From Thalassotalea eurytherma (GTDB lineage: Bacteria; Pseudomonadota; Gammaproteobacteria; Enterobacterales; Alteromonadaceae), in the NCBI RefSeq assembly GCF_030161415.1, contig NZ_BSSU01000015.1:62001-126000 (forward strand): a stretch of DNA of 64,000 bases, read 5' to 3'. Shown piece by piece: positions 19,787 through 28,850 of the stretch. The notes below the pieces were generated by a model. The model saw nothing but the letters and a program-made list of their open reading frames with translations, ran no database searches and was not told the DNA's origin. Each line of letters opens with the position of its first letter. Position 1 is the stretch's first letter. The translations under genes and the position numbers were made by a program.

Positions 19787-21600
19787 TAGTAAACATCTCT
19801 TTGGTAACGTTTGTCAGCGCGCAACGTTTTTAAATAATCTTCAGCTTGTTCAGCTGTTTTCTTGCCTTGCTCAACAATAACGTCAATCAACGCCTGGTGA
19901 ACATCTTTTGCCATACGATTAGCGTCGCCACAGATATACAAATGAGCGCCTGCTTCTAACCATGCATAAACATCGGCTGCATGCTCTTGTATTCGGTGTT
20001 GCACGTAAACTTTCTCTGCCTGGTCTCTTGAAAAGGCAACATCCATCTTCGTTAACAATCCAGACTTAAGGTAGTTTTGCCACTCAACTTGATATAAGAA
20101 GTCTTGAGTAAACGTTTGATCACCAAAGAACATCCAATTACGTCCGCCAGCATCACGTGCTTCACGTTCCTGCATAAACGCCCTAAAAGGTGCTACGCCA
20201 GTACCAGGACCAATCATAATGACATCGGTATCATCGCTTTGCGGTAAACGGAAATTGTTATTTTCTTCAACAAAAACCTTAACTTTTCCACCTTCGTCCA
20301 AGCGTTGAGATAAAAAGCCAGAAGCTCCACCTAGGCGATTTTCGCCTTGCTTATCAAATTGCACTACACCTAAGGTTAAATGAACCTCTTCATCGACTTC
20401 TGATTGACTTGACGCAATAGAGTATAGTCGTGGCGTAATTTGTCGAAGGCTACTTGCTAAAGCTTGTGCATCGACGCTAGCCGGAGCCAGCTTGATAACA
20501 TCAATAACTTGGTTTTCCAGAGCGAATTCACGAAGTGCAGATTTATCTTCAACCAACGCTTTTAACACTTGGTTATCACTTTGATTTGCCCAAAACTCAA
20601 CAAACTTGCCGTTCGATTGTGTTATTTCTAACGTTTCAATTAGTGCTTGTTTAATTGACTGCTCTTTAGTGCCAACGTTAACTAACTCTTCACCAGTAAG
20701 CTTGACAGTTGCAAGCAAGTCATTGACAAGTGATTCATCATTTTCAAACCAAACACCTAACGCATCACCAACTTGATACGTCAGGCCTGAATCCGTTAAA
20801 TCAATCTCAATATGACGAACATCTTTAGCAGAATCACGCCCGGTTATTTTTTGATTAACAAGCAGCTCAGCTTCGTAAGGTGATTCTTTTGAATATTGGC
20901 TTGATGCCACCTCATTTACCGGTAACGTTACAACATCGGCACTTTGTGATGACGTAAGCTCTTCTTTAAGCGATTCAACGATGTCTTTCGACCATTGCTG
21001 TGCTTGATGTTGGTAGTCAACATCACAGTCAACGCGTTCAGCTACTCGTTTGGCGCCCAATTTCTTCAATTGCTCGTCAAAGTCTTTACCTGTTTGACAG
21101 AAGAATTCATAACTACTATCACCTAACGATAAAACGCTATATGACAAATCAGCTAATTTTGGTGCTTTTTTAGAGTATAAAAACTCATGGAACGATAGCG
21201 CATCATCAGGCGGCTCACCCTCACCGTTAGTGCTCGCTACAATTAAAAGATGAGATTCTGACTTCAAAGACTTCGCTTTATAGTCAGCAACATTTTTCAA
21301 GTTAACACTAATGCCTGCACTTTTTGCTTGTTCTGCAAGCTTAGATGCAACACCTTTTGCATTACCTGTTTGAGATGCATACAAAATAGTTAAGGTCGCA
21401 CTCGCTTGTGCTTGAGGTGCGATAGCAGGGCTTGAACCGGGTTGTTCACTCTTTGCCGCTAAATAGCCACTTGCCCAAGCCAGTTGTAACGGAGAAAAGC
21501 CGCTAGTAAGCTGCTGCAAGCTAGCTAGTTGGTTAGTATCTAACGATGCCTGACCTGAATTTAATGTAGAATTTTGTTGTTTAGACAACATAACTGTCAT
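19786..21600 (-). CDS. cysJ: Sulfite reductase (NADPH) flavoprotein alpha subunit
   Basis: A 604-residue flavoprotein: N-terminal linker, flavodoxin-like FMN domain ([15 protein letters not shown] at about 70, [11 protein letters not shown]), FAD-binding domain ([17 protein letters not shown]) and NADPH domain ([36 protein letters not shown], terminal RDVY). It passes electrons from NADPH to CysI. First gene of cysJIH. The 489 bases upstream are gene-free and shared with the divergent PEP-CTERM gene. They should hold a CysB-type promoter, but I cannot point to a convincing CysB site. Confidence 0.97.
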   Translation of the reverse strand: MTVMLSKQQNSTLNSGQASLDTNQLASLQQLTSGFSPLQLAWASGYLAAKSEQPGSSPAIAPQAQASATLTILYASQTGNAKGVASKLAEQAKSAGISVNLKNVADYKAKSLKSESHLLIVASTNGEGEPPDDALSFHEFLYSKKAPKLADLSYSVLSLGDSSYEFFCQTGKDFDEQLKKLGAKRVAERVDCDVDYQHQAQQWSKDIVESLKEELTSSQSADVVTLPVNEVASSQYSKESPYEAELLVNQKITGRDSAKDVRHIEIDLTDSGLTYQVGDALGVWFENDESLVNDLLATVKLTGEELVNVGTKEQSIKQALIETLEITQSNGKFVEFWANQSDNQVLKALVEDKSALREFALENQVIDVIKLAPASVDAQALASSLRQITPRLYSIASSQSEVDEEVHLTLGVVQFDKQGENRLGGASGFLSQRLDEGGKVKVFVEENNNFRLPQSDDTDVIMIGPGTGVAPFRAFMQEREARDAGGRNWMFFGDQTFTQDFLYQVEWQNYLKSGLLTKMDVAFSRDQAEKVYVQHRIQEHAADVYAWLEAGAHLYICGDANRMAKDVHQALIDVIVEQGKKTAEQAEDYLKTLRADKRYQRDVY

Positions 21601-21741
21601 TTCGCCTATTTCAATAATTAGGCAAATGATAGCTATGGTTGATAAATATTAAAAAGAATAGAAAACGATTTTTTATTCCAAATATGCATATTAGAATATT
21701 TCAGCAATGATAAATCACTATTAGTTAATCTTGTCGGGAAT

Positions 21742-21796
21742 GAGAATATTCTCGAAATTCTCACTTAGGGGCAAATTCTCATTTATTATGAGAATT
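21742..21796. promoter_or_regulatory. GAGAAT/ATTCTC operator-like cluster, copy 1
   Basis: Contains the perfect palindrome GAGAATATTCTC (21742-21753), a half-site AATTCTC (21756-21762) and the inverted repeat AATTCTC-N9-GAGAATT (21774-21796; arms extend to AATTCTCAT/ATGAGAATT). It lies 200-250 bases upstream of the sigma-54 promoter, the usual place for enhancer-binding-protein sites. The binding protein is unknown; a PrsR-type regulator is a guess from the PEP-CTERM context. Confidence 0.6.
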
Positions 21797-21993
21797 GAAG
21801 AAAACGACCAAATTTGTCTATCTTAATTGCTAAATTATACCGTTACATAAACACATCATTTACTAAGCTTAAAGATATAAATCATAACCAAATCATACAA
21901 TTACTCATCAACCAGTGTCGTTTTTTTTTACAGAACAAAAATTATTAAAAAACATAGGGATGTATATAGTTGAAAAAAGGTATTTTTTTCTTT

Positions 21994-22009
21994 TGGAATG
22001 ACTCTTGCT
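21994..22009 (+). promoter_or_regulatory. Sigma-54 (RpoN) -24/-12 promoter
   Basis: TGGAATGACTCTTGCT has the invariant GG and GC elements exactly 10 bases apart and keeps TTGCT. It points at the PEP-CTERM gene, 81 bases before its start. PEP-CTERM genes are known to be preceded often by sigma-54 promoters. Confidence 0.75.
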
Positions 22010-22022
22010 GTAAGCGCTTACA
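22009..22022. promoter_or_regulatory. Perfect 14-base palindrome at the predicted transcription start
   Basis: TGTAAGCGCTTACA is a perfect palindrome with the central CG typical of LacI-family operators. It begins at the last base of the -12 element and covers the expected start site, a position suited to repression. Confidence 0.5.
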
Positions 22023-22089
22023 AAAGTTTTTATCTATTTATAATTGATTCATTGTAGATTTAACATGAAAAGGATTAAAAGGAATATAA

Positions 22090-22812
22090 ATGAAATTCAA
22101 AAAATTAAAATTAACTTTAGCTGGGTTAATCATATCTGTTTGTAGCTTAAACTCTAATGCTGGTATAATAATTTCTGGTGACGTAACAAACGGAACTGGT
22201 GTCTTTACTATTACTGAAGACATCGTGTTCAAACTTGATGGTACTGCAACCAATCCCAATGCCGATCCTTATGCCTTAATGTTTCATGACTGGACGCAAT
22301 CCTTCGGCGCTTTTGTTAACGACCCATTTCTTGGTGGTGGTGGTAGGTATCAGCTTGTCGGTGACAAACTCAACCTTAGCCGTACGCCGACGACGTTTGA
22401 TCCAGCGCTTGACAATTTCGTCTCTGGCTCGGGTGCTTCAAAAGTATTCAGTAATGAATTAACTAGCGCCCCGCAGTTTGACGGTAATTTCTATAATCGA
22501 GGTTCTGTATTGTGGTTCAGCGACACGAACCAAAGAGTTCGCAACTTAGGTTTTGACAACGGAATTGATGACCAAGTAAACGAAAACTTCGTAATCGGAG
22601 CAGGTTCATGGTCGATGCCACAATTAAATAAATGGGATTTGTATGGAGAGTTCTCTGGTGAGGCTACGTTGTATTTGGCACTTGGGTATGATGCACAAGA
22701 AAATGGTGCTATTCCTGTAGCAACAACAAGCATTACCTCGGTACCCGAACCATCTACACTTGCTATTTTTGCGCTAGGTATAATGGGTTTAGCATCACGC
22801 CAATTTAAGTAA
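22090..22812 (+). CDS. PEP-CTERM sorting-signal protein
   Basis: A 240-residue exported protein: signal peptide (LKLTLAGLIISVCSLNSNA), a beta-rich middle without recognised catalytic motifs, and a C-terminal sorting signal VPEPSTLAIFALGIMGLASR (VPEP box, hydrophobic segment, basic tail). Such proteins are processed by exosortase and linked to exopolysaccharide/biofilm matrix. No exosortase gene lies in this window, so it must act in trans. It is transcribed alone from the sigma-54 promoter upstream, with an AAAAGGAA ribosome binding site. Confidence 0.88.
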   Translation: MKFKKLKLTLAGLIISVCSLNSNAGIIISGDVTNGTGVFTITEDIVFKLDGTATNPNADPYALMFHDWTQSFGAFVNDPFLGGGGRYQLVGDKLNLSRTPTTFDPALDNFVSGSGASKVFSNELTSAPQFDGNFYNRGSVLWFSDTNQRVRNLGFDNGIDDQVNENFVIGAGSWSMPQLNKWDLYGEFSGEATLYLALGYDAQENGAIPVATTSITSVPEPSTLAIFALGIMGLASRQFK

Positions 22813-22980
22813 CAACCTTAATTTAGCTTTTAGTATCAGATTATAGAAAACATTAATTGTCGAGATTGATGTTTTTTTGTGTCTGGTGATTATTAATCTT
22901 ATGACCGCTTTGGTGGCTTAGTTGTCTGTCAGAATGAAGCTAGGTCTATAATAGGACGAGGGGAATAGATAGAACTCATG

Positions 22981-23071
22981 AATTCTCATTTATATCGAGA
23001 ATTAGCAAGAATTAAAATTCTCATCTGTAAAAGTAAGTGTTTGATTTATAATTACCTCAATTCTCATTCTC
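22981..23071. promoter_or_regulatory. GAGAAT/ATTCTC operator-like cluster, copy 2
   Basis: The inverted repeat AATTCTC-N9-GAGAATT (22981-23003) has the same arms, spacing and nearly the same spacer (ATTTATATC against ATTTATTAT) as copy 1. It is followed by half-sites AATTCTC at 23016-23022 and 23059-23065 and ATTCTC at 23066-23071. It lies between the convergent PEP-CTERM and SpoIIAA-like genes, where no promoter for a known gene is obvious. Confidence 0.55.
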
Positions 23072-23085
23072 GATAAGATTAACCA

Positions 23086-23457
23086 CTATGAAGATGACTT
23101 TAACCAATGCCAAGCCTTGTCTAATTCATTAGTTTGAAAGTGCTTTTCTTCGATACTCATCAGCGAAGCAAAAAAACTATCAATCGTAATCAGCCAATGC
23201 CAGGTTTGACTAGAAGATACGATAGCAATTTTGTCAAAGTGACGAATGTGAGAAAATATCCATTTAATGTCTTGCCAAGCCGCATCAACGCCCCAGTGAA
23301 CATCCTCGCTTAAATTGACAAGGATACACACTTTATCATGGGTTTTTATTGCTTCCTCAATGGTTAAATTCCATGTTTGCTCTTCTGCCAAACAAGCTTT
23401 TCCGACAACAGAAAAACCTAAATAACGTCCTGTACTTTGCTCGAGTTTTTTGATCAT
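23086..23457 (-). CDS. SpoIIAA-like (STAS/CRAL-TRIO-related) protein
   Basis: A 123-residue single-domain protein matching the SpoIIAA-like family (PF11964/DUF3478 type): an N-terminal strand pair (GRYLGFSVVGKA), a central VCILVNLSEDVHWGVDAAWQDIKWIFSHIRHFDKIAIVSS core and a C-terminal FQTNELDKAWHWLKS. Family members are small cytosolic or membrane-peripheral proteins of unknown role, related in fold to anti-sigma antagonists. It is 12 bases downstream of the PhoD-like gene and ends a three-gene minus-strand operon. Confidence 0.75.
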   Translation of the reverse strand: MIKKLEQSTGRYLGFSVVGKACLAEEQTWNLTIEEAIKTHDKVCILVNLSEDVHWGVDAAWQDIKWIFSHIRHFDKIAIVSSSQTWHWLITIDSFFASLMSIEEKHFQTNELDKAWHWLKSSS

Positions 23458-23469
23458 AGCGTACCTCTG

Positions 23470-25407
23470 TTATAAGTCGGTACGCTCCTTATCTGATCTT
23501 GGAATAAAATCAATCACCTCTCCTTTGGCGGAGAGCAGTTGCGCACTTACTTTGTTATCTTCGGCGATGTGTAATAATCCAATACCACTTTGATTAACGA
23601 GCCCGCCATCGGTTTCAATTGACGGTTTTCTTGAACGGATTTTCATTCGACGACGCTTCGTAAACCAGTTTAATGGTGAATAGGTTGCATACAATACTTT
23701 GTTAAGTTTAGCCAAAATTGACAAAGGTCGAGCAGGAAATTGATTTTTTATGCCACTGCAAGTGACTTGAAGGATACTTGATTGCGATTTTATGAAACGG
23801 TGCTCTACTTCATAAACAAAAGAATAATGCACGTCGCCAGACAAAATAATGAATTGTGGCGGCGTTTTATAGTGCCTAAAAATATTTAGTATGACATTAG
23901 CTGTGCCAGAGTGCGCCATCCAGTTTTCTGCATCAACCATCAACGGTTTACCAAAGAAGGTAAATATTCGCTGAATAGTTTCAATCAACTTTACACCATA
24001 AATAGGCGCGGCAGAGACAAGAATAACACTTGGTTGATTGATGAGTTCCTGTTGCAGCTCACAAAGTGACTCCCAATCCATTAACCCCGATGGTTTACCT
24101 GCAAAACTTTCTGAGCGCCAGCGACTGGTGCGGGTATCAAGTACCACTAGTTTAGGCGAAGTGTCTAAATGATAATGCCACTCATCGAAATCTAGCAGTA
24201 AGTCGACTAACTCATCATGGTTAACGATGCCATTGGTAAAGTGCTCATCCATCGCTTGTGTTAATGGTGCTACTTTAGCAGGGGAATTGCCCCAGCCTTG
24301 AAATAAAAAATAACCTAGCAATGCGTTACCAATAATGCGCTTTGAAAATGGGTTTTGGTAGGCAGACTCCTCCCATGCCCTCGTTAGGTTCCAATCATCG
24401 GTAACGTCATGATCATCAAAGATCATATAGGTAGGAATATGAGCGAGCGCTCTTTGCACATTGCCAAGTCCATCTACAAATTTATTAATAATCTGCTTTT
24501 CTTGGTTATACACATCATGAAATTCAGCTGGCAACCTATCACAGTGGTCGATGTCAACACATCGCCAGAGCATTGGCGACCAAGTAAGTAAATACATGGC
24601 AAAAACTTCAGCAGCAGTCACCAAGTGATTCTTAGCATTTACCGAAGTAAAAATAGGCTGTTTAGTTGCACCAAACATTTTATTGATAAGACCATGGTTG
24701 ACACTATCATGAGGCAAAAATAGATGTCGTTGATAATAGCCTTGCTCACTTTGCAATAATGTCGCTGAGTTATTGATTGATGCATGTTGGTCTTGAGTGG
24801 TTTTTGAGCAAAGCTGCCAAGACTCATCGTATAACCCTAGCAGTTCAATCACCTGATGAATTGCGTTTAGCATGGGACCACTGACGTCATCACAGTATAC
24901 TTGGTCGCCCGACATCATTAATAAAGCCGGCCGCTCAATAATATCATTAAGGCTCTGAGAGATTTTATCGTCAACCTGAAGCAGCGCATCTTCACTATCG
25001 TAGTGCGGTTTGCGACAAGAACCATGCACCACATTATTGAGTCGAGACTTGACGACAACATTTAGTGGAGACTTATCGTAATGTAAGTGCGACAAGTCCG
25101 CCAAACTAAACTGCTCAGTTTCACCTGTAATAAACGACATATCATATTGAAGCTCAACATTATCGCCCATTGGTTCGACAAAGTGATAACTGATGAGCTG
25201 AATATAGGCATGTTGGCCAATCTTAATCGTTTTCAATTGTTCTTGATTAAGCATGCCATCAAATAGCTGTATGCCATCATTTGCTATTCGAAGGTTTAAC
25301 CTTATGTGGTAATCGTTATCGGTTACCAACCAAAAATTGACTTGCGATGAACTACAATGCCTAACGATTGGACCAGCAAGTAAACTTGGTAACGTCTGTG
25401 CTGTCAT
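23470..25407 (-). CDS. PhoD-like metallophosphatase
   Basis: About 645 residues of the alkaline phosphatase D/PhoD-like group. Metal-site motifs are visible: MSGDQVYCDD, MIFDDHDVTDDWNL and ILSGDVHYSFVYE. There is no signal peptide, so unlike secreted PhoD it is probably cytosolic; substrates are unknown (phosphodiesters or phosphomonoesters by family). The start at 25407 forms an ATGA overlap with the upstream GST stop; a longer frame upstream is open but overlaps the GST gene. Confidence 0.8.
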   Translation of the reverse strand: MTAQTLPSLLAGPIVRHCSSSQVNFWLVTDNDYHIRLNLRIANDGIQLFDGMLNQEQLKTIKIGQHAYIQLISYHFVEPMGDNVELQYDMSFITGETEQFSLADLSHLHYDKSPLNVVVKSRLNNVVHGSCRKPHYDSEDALLQVDDKISQSLNDIIERPALLMMSGDQVYCDDVSGPMLNAIHQVIELLGLYDESWQLCSKTTQDQHASINNSATLLQSEQGYYQRHLFLPHDSVNHGLINKMFGATKQPIFTSVNAKNHLVTAAEVFAMYLLTWSPMLWRCVDIDHCDRLPAEFHDVYNQEKQIINKFVDGLGNVQRALAHIPTYMIFDDHDVTDDWNLTRAWEESAYQNPFSKRIIGNALLGYFLFQGWGNSPAKVAPLTQAMDEHFTNGIVNHDELVDLLLDFDEWHYHLDTSPKLVVLDTRTSRWRSESFAGKPSGLMDWESLCELQQELINQPSVILVSAAPIYGVKLIETIQRIFTFFGKPLMVDAENWMAHSGTANVILNIFRHYKTPPQFIILSGDVHYSFVYEVEHRFIKSQSSILQVTCSGIKNQFPARPLSILAKLNKVLYATYSPLNWFTKRRRMKIRSRKPSIETDGGLVNQSGIGLLHIAEDNKVSAQLLSAKGEVIDFIPRSDKERTDL

Positions 25408-25976
25408 ATTCTTGGATCTGTTTCTTTCACTAACGATTGCGTTAACGCATGCTGATAAAATTGGTTCAAAGGAGCAATATGCTGCCATTGAGCAAGGTTT
25501 CTAAATAATGCCCAGTCGAGTAAACAAAATAAGCAAATGCTCGGATAATGCCATTCATCAAATGCTTTGTTCTCAACTTGTTTTGCTAGTGCTAACAATA
25601 CATTTTCAACTCGTTGGTGCTGTAAATTAAAAAACAACTTATCTTCTGTGATGTCAAAACCTGAACGTTGGCAAAGTAATATTGACACCAATGAGTCGTT
25701 CGCAGCATCAATAATGGTCAGCAAATTTTGTTGTTGCCATGTCATTTCAGGTAGTGACAACTTATCGATTAAATAATTAAAGATCACTCGTGAGTCATAA
25801 ATCGTGACATCACCGTCTTGCAGAACAGGAACTTTTCTCGCCGGGTTATTGGCACTTAGCATGTCCGCCCCTTGCTCTGAAAAGATATCTATATCCACGA
25901 ACTTAATCGGATGATTGTTAGTCAGCAATTTAATTCTTCGAACAAAAGGCGATGTGGTTGAGCCAATAAGTTTCAT
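25404..25976 (-). CDS. Glutathione S-transferase family protein
   Basis: A 190-residue two-domain GST: thioredoxin-like N-terminus MKLIGSTTSPFVRRIKLL, the cis-proline region ARKVPVLQDGDVTIYDSRVIFNYL, and an all-helical C-terminus. It is a conjugating or peroxide-handling enzyme of unknown substrate. The start is placed at 25976 (MKLIG), the standard family beginning; six codons upstream are open. It is translationally coupled to the PhoD-like gene by a 4-base overlap. Confidence 0.85.
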   Translation of the reverse strand: MKLIGSTTSPFVRRIKLLTNNHPIKFVDIDIFSEQGADMLSANNPARKVPVLQDGDVTIYDSRVIFNYLIDKLSLPEMTWQQQNLLTIIDAANDSLVSILLCQRSGFDITEDKLFFNLQHQRVENVLLALAKQVENKAFDEWHYPSICLFCLLDWALFRNLAQWQHIAPLNQFYQHALTQSLVKETDPRI

Positions 25977-26148
25977 AAACGTTCTTTTCCTCATAAAAAC
26001 AAGGGATATATCACTACATAATTTGATAGATAGAAGCTTGATTAAATTAAAAATAACATATTAAAAAAAAGTTAACAGTTTTCTGGCGAGATTGGTTAGC
26101 TTGACTATATTTTATGGGAGTATCTTTCTTGATAAAGACATAAAAAAA

Positions 26149-27717
26149 ATGAAGTTTAATAAACATCTAGGTTTAGTCGCTACAGCGTTACTTGCTGTCT
26201 CTAGCTTAGCTCATGCGACAACAGATAAATCTCGGCCAAATATCCTAGCCATTTGGGGTGATGATATTGGTGTTCACAACATTAGTGCGTATAACCATGG
26301 CATTATGGGCTATCAAACGCCAAATATTGATCGGATAGCCAATGAAGGGGCGTTATTTACAGACTCATACGCGCAAAACAGTTGTACCGCAGGTCGAGCG
26401 GCTTTCATGATGGGACAACACCCATTCAGAACAGGTATGTTAACGATAGGTATGCCGGGCTCAAAACATGGTATTCCTGATTGGACACCGACCATTGCTG
26501 GCTTGTTAAAAGAACGCGGCTATATAACTGCTCAACACGGTAAAAACCACTTTGGCGATCAAGATAACCATTTACCAACTGCCCATGGCTTCGATCAATT
26601 TTACGGTAACCTTTACCACCTAAACGCAGAAGAAGAACCCGAGACCTATTACTACCCGAAAGATCCTGAATTCAAGCGCAAATATGGTCCTCGTGGTGTT
26701 ATAAAGTCGTATGCTGATGGTCGTGTTGAAGATACAGGCCCGATGACAAGAAAACGCATGGAAAACGCAGACGAAGAGTTTTTAGCTGCCACATTAAAAT
26801 TCATTGATAAAGCACATAAAGAGAAAAAACCTTTCTTTATTTGGCACAACTCAACCCGTATGCACGTATGGACTCGCTTAAAGCCAGAATCAGTTGGTCG
26901 CACAGGTGTTGGTTTATATGCTGACGGTATGGTCGAGCATGATGACCAAGTTGGTGTGTTATTAGATAAATTAGATGATTTAAAAATCGCTGACAACACA
27001 ATCGTGCTTTACAGCACAGATAATGGTGCAGAAACAGTATCATGGCCTGACGGTGGTATCACACCATTTCATGGTGAAAAAGGTACTACGTGGGAAGGTG
27101 GTTTTAGAATTCCATCGCTTATTCGCTGGCCGGGTAAAGTTAAACCAGGTACTAAGTTTAATGGCATGATGTCTCACGAAGACTGGATGCCTACGTTACT
27201 TTCTGCAGCTGGTGTAAAAGACTTATCTGATAAATTACGCAAAGGCCATAAAGCAAACGGTAAAACGTTCAAGGTTCACTTAGACGGTTATGATTACACG
27301 CCGTACTTAACTGGTGAAACTGATCAAGTACCACGTGACGCTATATACTACTTCGGCGCAGAAGGTGAATTAAACGCTGTTCGTTGGAATGACTGGAAAG
27401 TTCATTTTGCAACCCAAGTTGGCCCTATCAACCAAGCATTCCGCTTTGTTCCGCAATGGCCAGTTGTTATTAACCTAAAGGCTGACCCATATGAAGTGAT
27501 GTGGGAAGAATCAGAAATGTACCTTCGCTGGTATGCCGATAACATGTGGTTATTCGTACCAATTCAGCAAAAAGTTGGCGAGTTCCTTGGGACAATTGAA
27601 GGTTATCCATTCCAACCTGGTGCATCACTGTCAGCTGCTGGAATCGATTACAAGTTCTTAGCTGAACAAAAGATGAAAAAGAAAATTGCCGAGCTTGAGA
27701 AAGCTGTTAGTCGGTAA
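26149..27717 (+). CDS. Secreted type I (formylglycine) sulfatase, arylsulfatase family
   Basis: About 522 residues with a signal peptide (LGLVATALLAVSSLAHA) followed by RPNILAIWGDDIGVHN (two metal-binding aspartates). The activation motif SCTAGRAA puts the modified residue at about C79. HGKNHFGD, STDNGAE and HGEKGTTWEGG are other metal or active-site positions. It should hydrolyse sulfate esters outside the cytoplasm after formylglycine formation by a maturase. The start at 26149 fits the signal peptide; 19 open codons upstream are ignored. It is monocistronic with its own terminator. Substrate (aryl sulfate or a sulfated glycan) cannot be told. Confidence 0.88.
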   Translation: MKFNKHLGLVATALLAVSSLAHATTDKSRPNILAIWGDDIGVHNISAYNHGIMGYQTPNIDRIANEGALFTDSYAQNSCTAGRAAFMMGQHPFRTGMLTIGMPGSKHGIPDWTPTIAGLLKERGYITAQHGKNHFGDQDNHLPTAHGFDQFYGNLYHLNAEEEPETYYYPKDPEFKRKYGPRGVIKSYADGRVEDTGPMTRKRMENADEEFLAATLKFIDKAHKEKKPFFIWHNSTRMHVWTRLKPESVGRTGVGLYADGMVEHDDQVGVLLDKLDDLKIADNTIVLYSTDNGAETVSWPDGGITPFHGEKGTTWEGGFRIPSLIRWPGKVKPGTKFNGMMSHEDWMPTLLSAAGVKDLSDKLRKGHKANGKTFKVHLDGYDYTPYLTGETDQVPRDAIYYFGAEGELNAVRWNDWKVHFATQVGPINQAFRFVPQWPVVINLKADPYEVMWEESEMYLRWYADNMWLFVPIQQKVGEFLGTIEGYPFQPGASLSAAGIDYKFLAEQKMKKKIAELEKAVSR

Positions 27718-27737
27718 GTAAGCACAAGTAATAATAG

Positions 27738-27763
27738 GTCAGAACCGGGTTCTGGCCTTTTTT
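27738..27763. terminator. Rho-independent terminator after the sulfatase gene
   Basis: GGTCAGAA-CCGGG-TTCTGGCC stem followed by TTTTTT. It can also act on the convergent alr transcript. Confidence 0.85.
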
Positions 27764-27767
27764 AAAA

Positions 27768-28841
27768 TTAAATATATTTAACGCGACGGGTTATATTACA
27801 AAGCAATTCATATGGAATAGTTGTCGCATATGTCGCAACTTCTTCAACGGGTAATTCAGCGCCCCATAGTGTTGCAATATCACCAATCTTATCTTGGCAA
27901 TCAGCGCCTAAATCCACCGTTATCATATCCATTGAAACGCGCCCTGCAAGTGGTACTCGACGACCATTTAGCAAAACAGGTGTGCCATTGCTAGCATGCC
28001 GAGGGTACCCATCCCCATAACCTATCGCTATAACACCAATAAAGGTATTTTCTTGGCATTGCCAAGCAGCGCCGTAGCCAACTGTTTCGCCTTTTTTTAC
28101 TTGCTGAATGGCAATGACACTCGATTGAAGTGTCATCACGGGTTTTAATCCAATATTTTGAGAAGATTTACCGATAAGTGGCGAGACACCGTAAAGCATT
28201 AATCCTGGTCTAATCCAGTCACAATGACTTTGTTGCCAACCACAGATACCGGCAGAGTTAGCAATCGAACGAGGGTTGCTTAACTGTTGCGTTAACTGCT
28301 CAAAAATCGCAAATTGTTGACTCGTTGTTTGATTATTTAAATCATCAGCGCAACTAAAATGACTCATTAATACTAAATCGTCATGCACATTATCAGACTT
28401 AGATAAAGCGCTGTAAAACTCATTAAATTGGCTTGGTGCAATACCTAAACGATGCATGCCGGTGTCTATTTTTAGCCAAACCTTTAAAGGACGATCAATA
28501 TCAGCACTTAAGATTGCATTAAGTTGCTCATTTGTGTGAACAATCGTTTGTAAGTTATTCGCCGCTAAAATGGCAATGTCGGCATCATCAAAAACACCTT
28601 CAAGCAACACGATAGGCTTTATCACACCAGCAGTACGAAGCTCTAGGGCTTCTTCTATCCGAGCAACCCCGAAGGCATCAGCTTGCGGTAACGCTTTAGC
28701 AATGCGCACTAAGCCATGACCGTATCCATTAGCCTTTAGTACCGCTAGCACCTTTGAATAGGGTGCCATTGATTTAATAATGCCATAGTTATCAACAAGC
28801 GCATTTAAATCTATATGAACAGTGGCAGTTCTAATCGACAT
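27768..28841 (-). CDS. alr: Alanine racemase (PLP-dependent)
   Basis: A 357-residue fold-type III PLP enzyme that makes D-alanine for peptidoglycan. Residues include VLAVLKANGYGHG (PLP-binding lysine near residue 34), KIDTGMHRLG, GYGAAW (catalytic tyrosine region) and GRVSMDMITVDL. It follows dnaB by 9 bases on the same strand, the usual dnaB-alr order in gammaproteobacteria. Confidence 0.96.
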   Translation of the reverse strand: MSIRTATVHIDLNALVDNYGIIKSMAPYSKVLAVLKANGYGHGLVRIAKALPQADAFGVARIEEALELRTAGVIKPIVLLEGVFDDADIAILAANNLQTIVHTNEQLNAILSADIDRPLKVWLKIDTGMHRLGIAPSQFNEFYSALSKSDNVHDDLVLMSHFSCADDLNNQTTSQQFAIFEQLTQQLSNPRSIANSAGICGWQQSHCDWIRPGLMLYGVSPLIGKSSQNIGLKPVMTLQSSVIAIQQVKKGETVGYGAAWQCQENTFIGVIAIGYGDGYPRHASNGTPVLLNGRRVPLAGRVSMDMITVDLGADCQDKIGDIATLWGAELPVEEVATYATTIPYELLCNITRRVKYI

Positions 28842-28850
28842 AATTAGCGA

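Larger units (their letters stand above)
21601..22089. other. Gene-free divergent control region between cysJ and the PEP-CTERM gene
   Basis: A 489-base AT-rich stretch with no credible reading frame. It holds a cluster of GAGAAT/ATTCTC palindromes (21742-21796), a sigma-54-type promoter (21994-22009) and a TGTAAGCGCTTACA palindrome (22009-22022), each listed separately. Confidence 0.8.
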
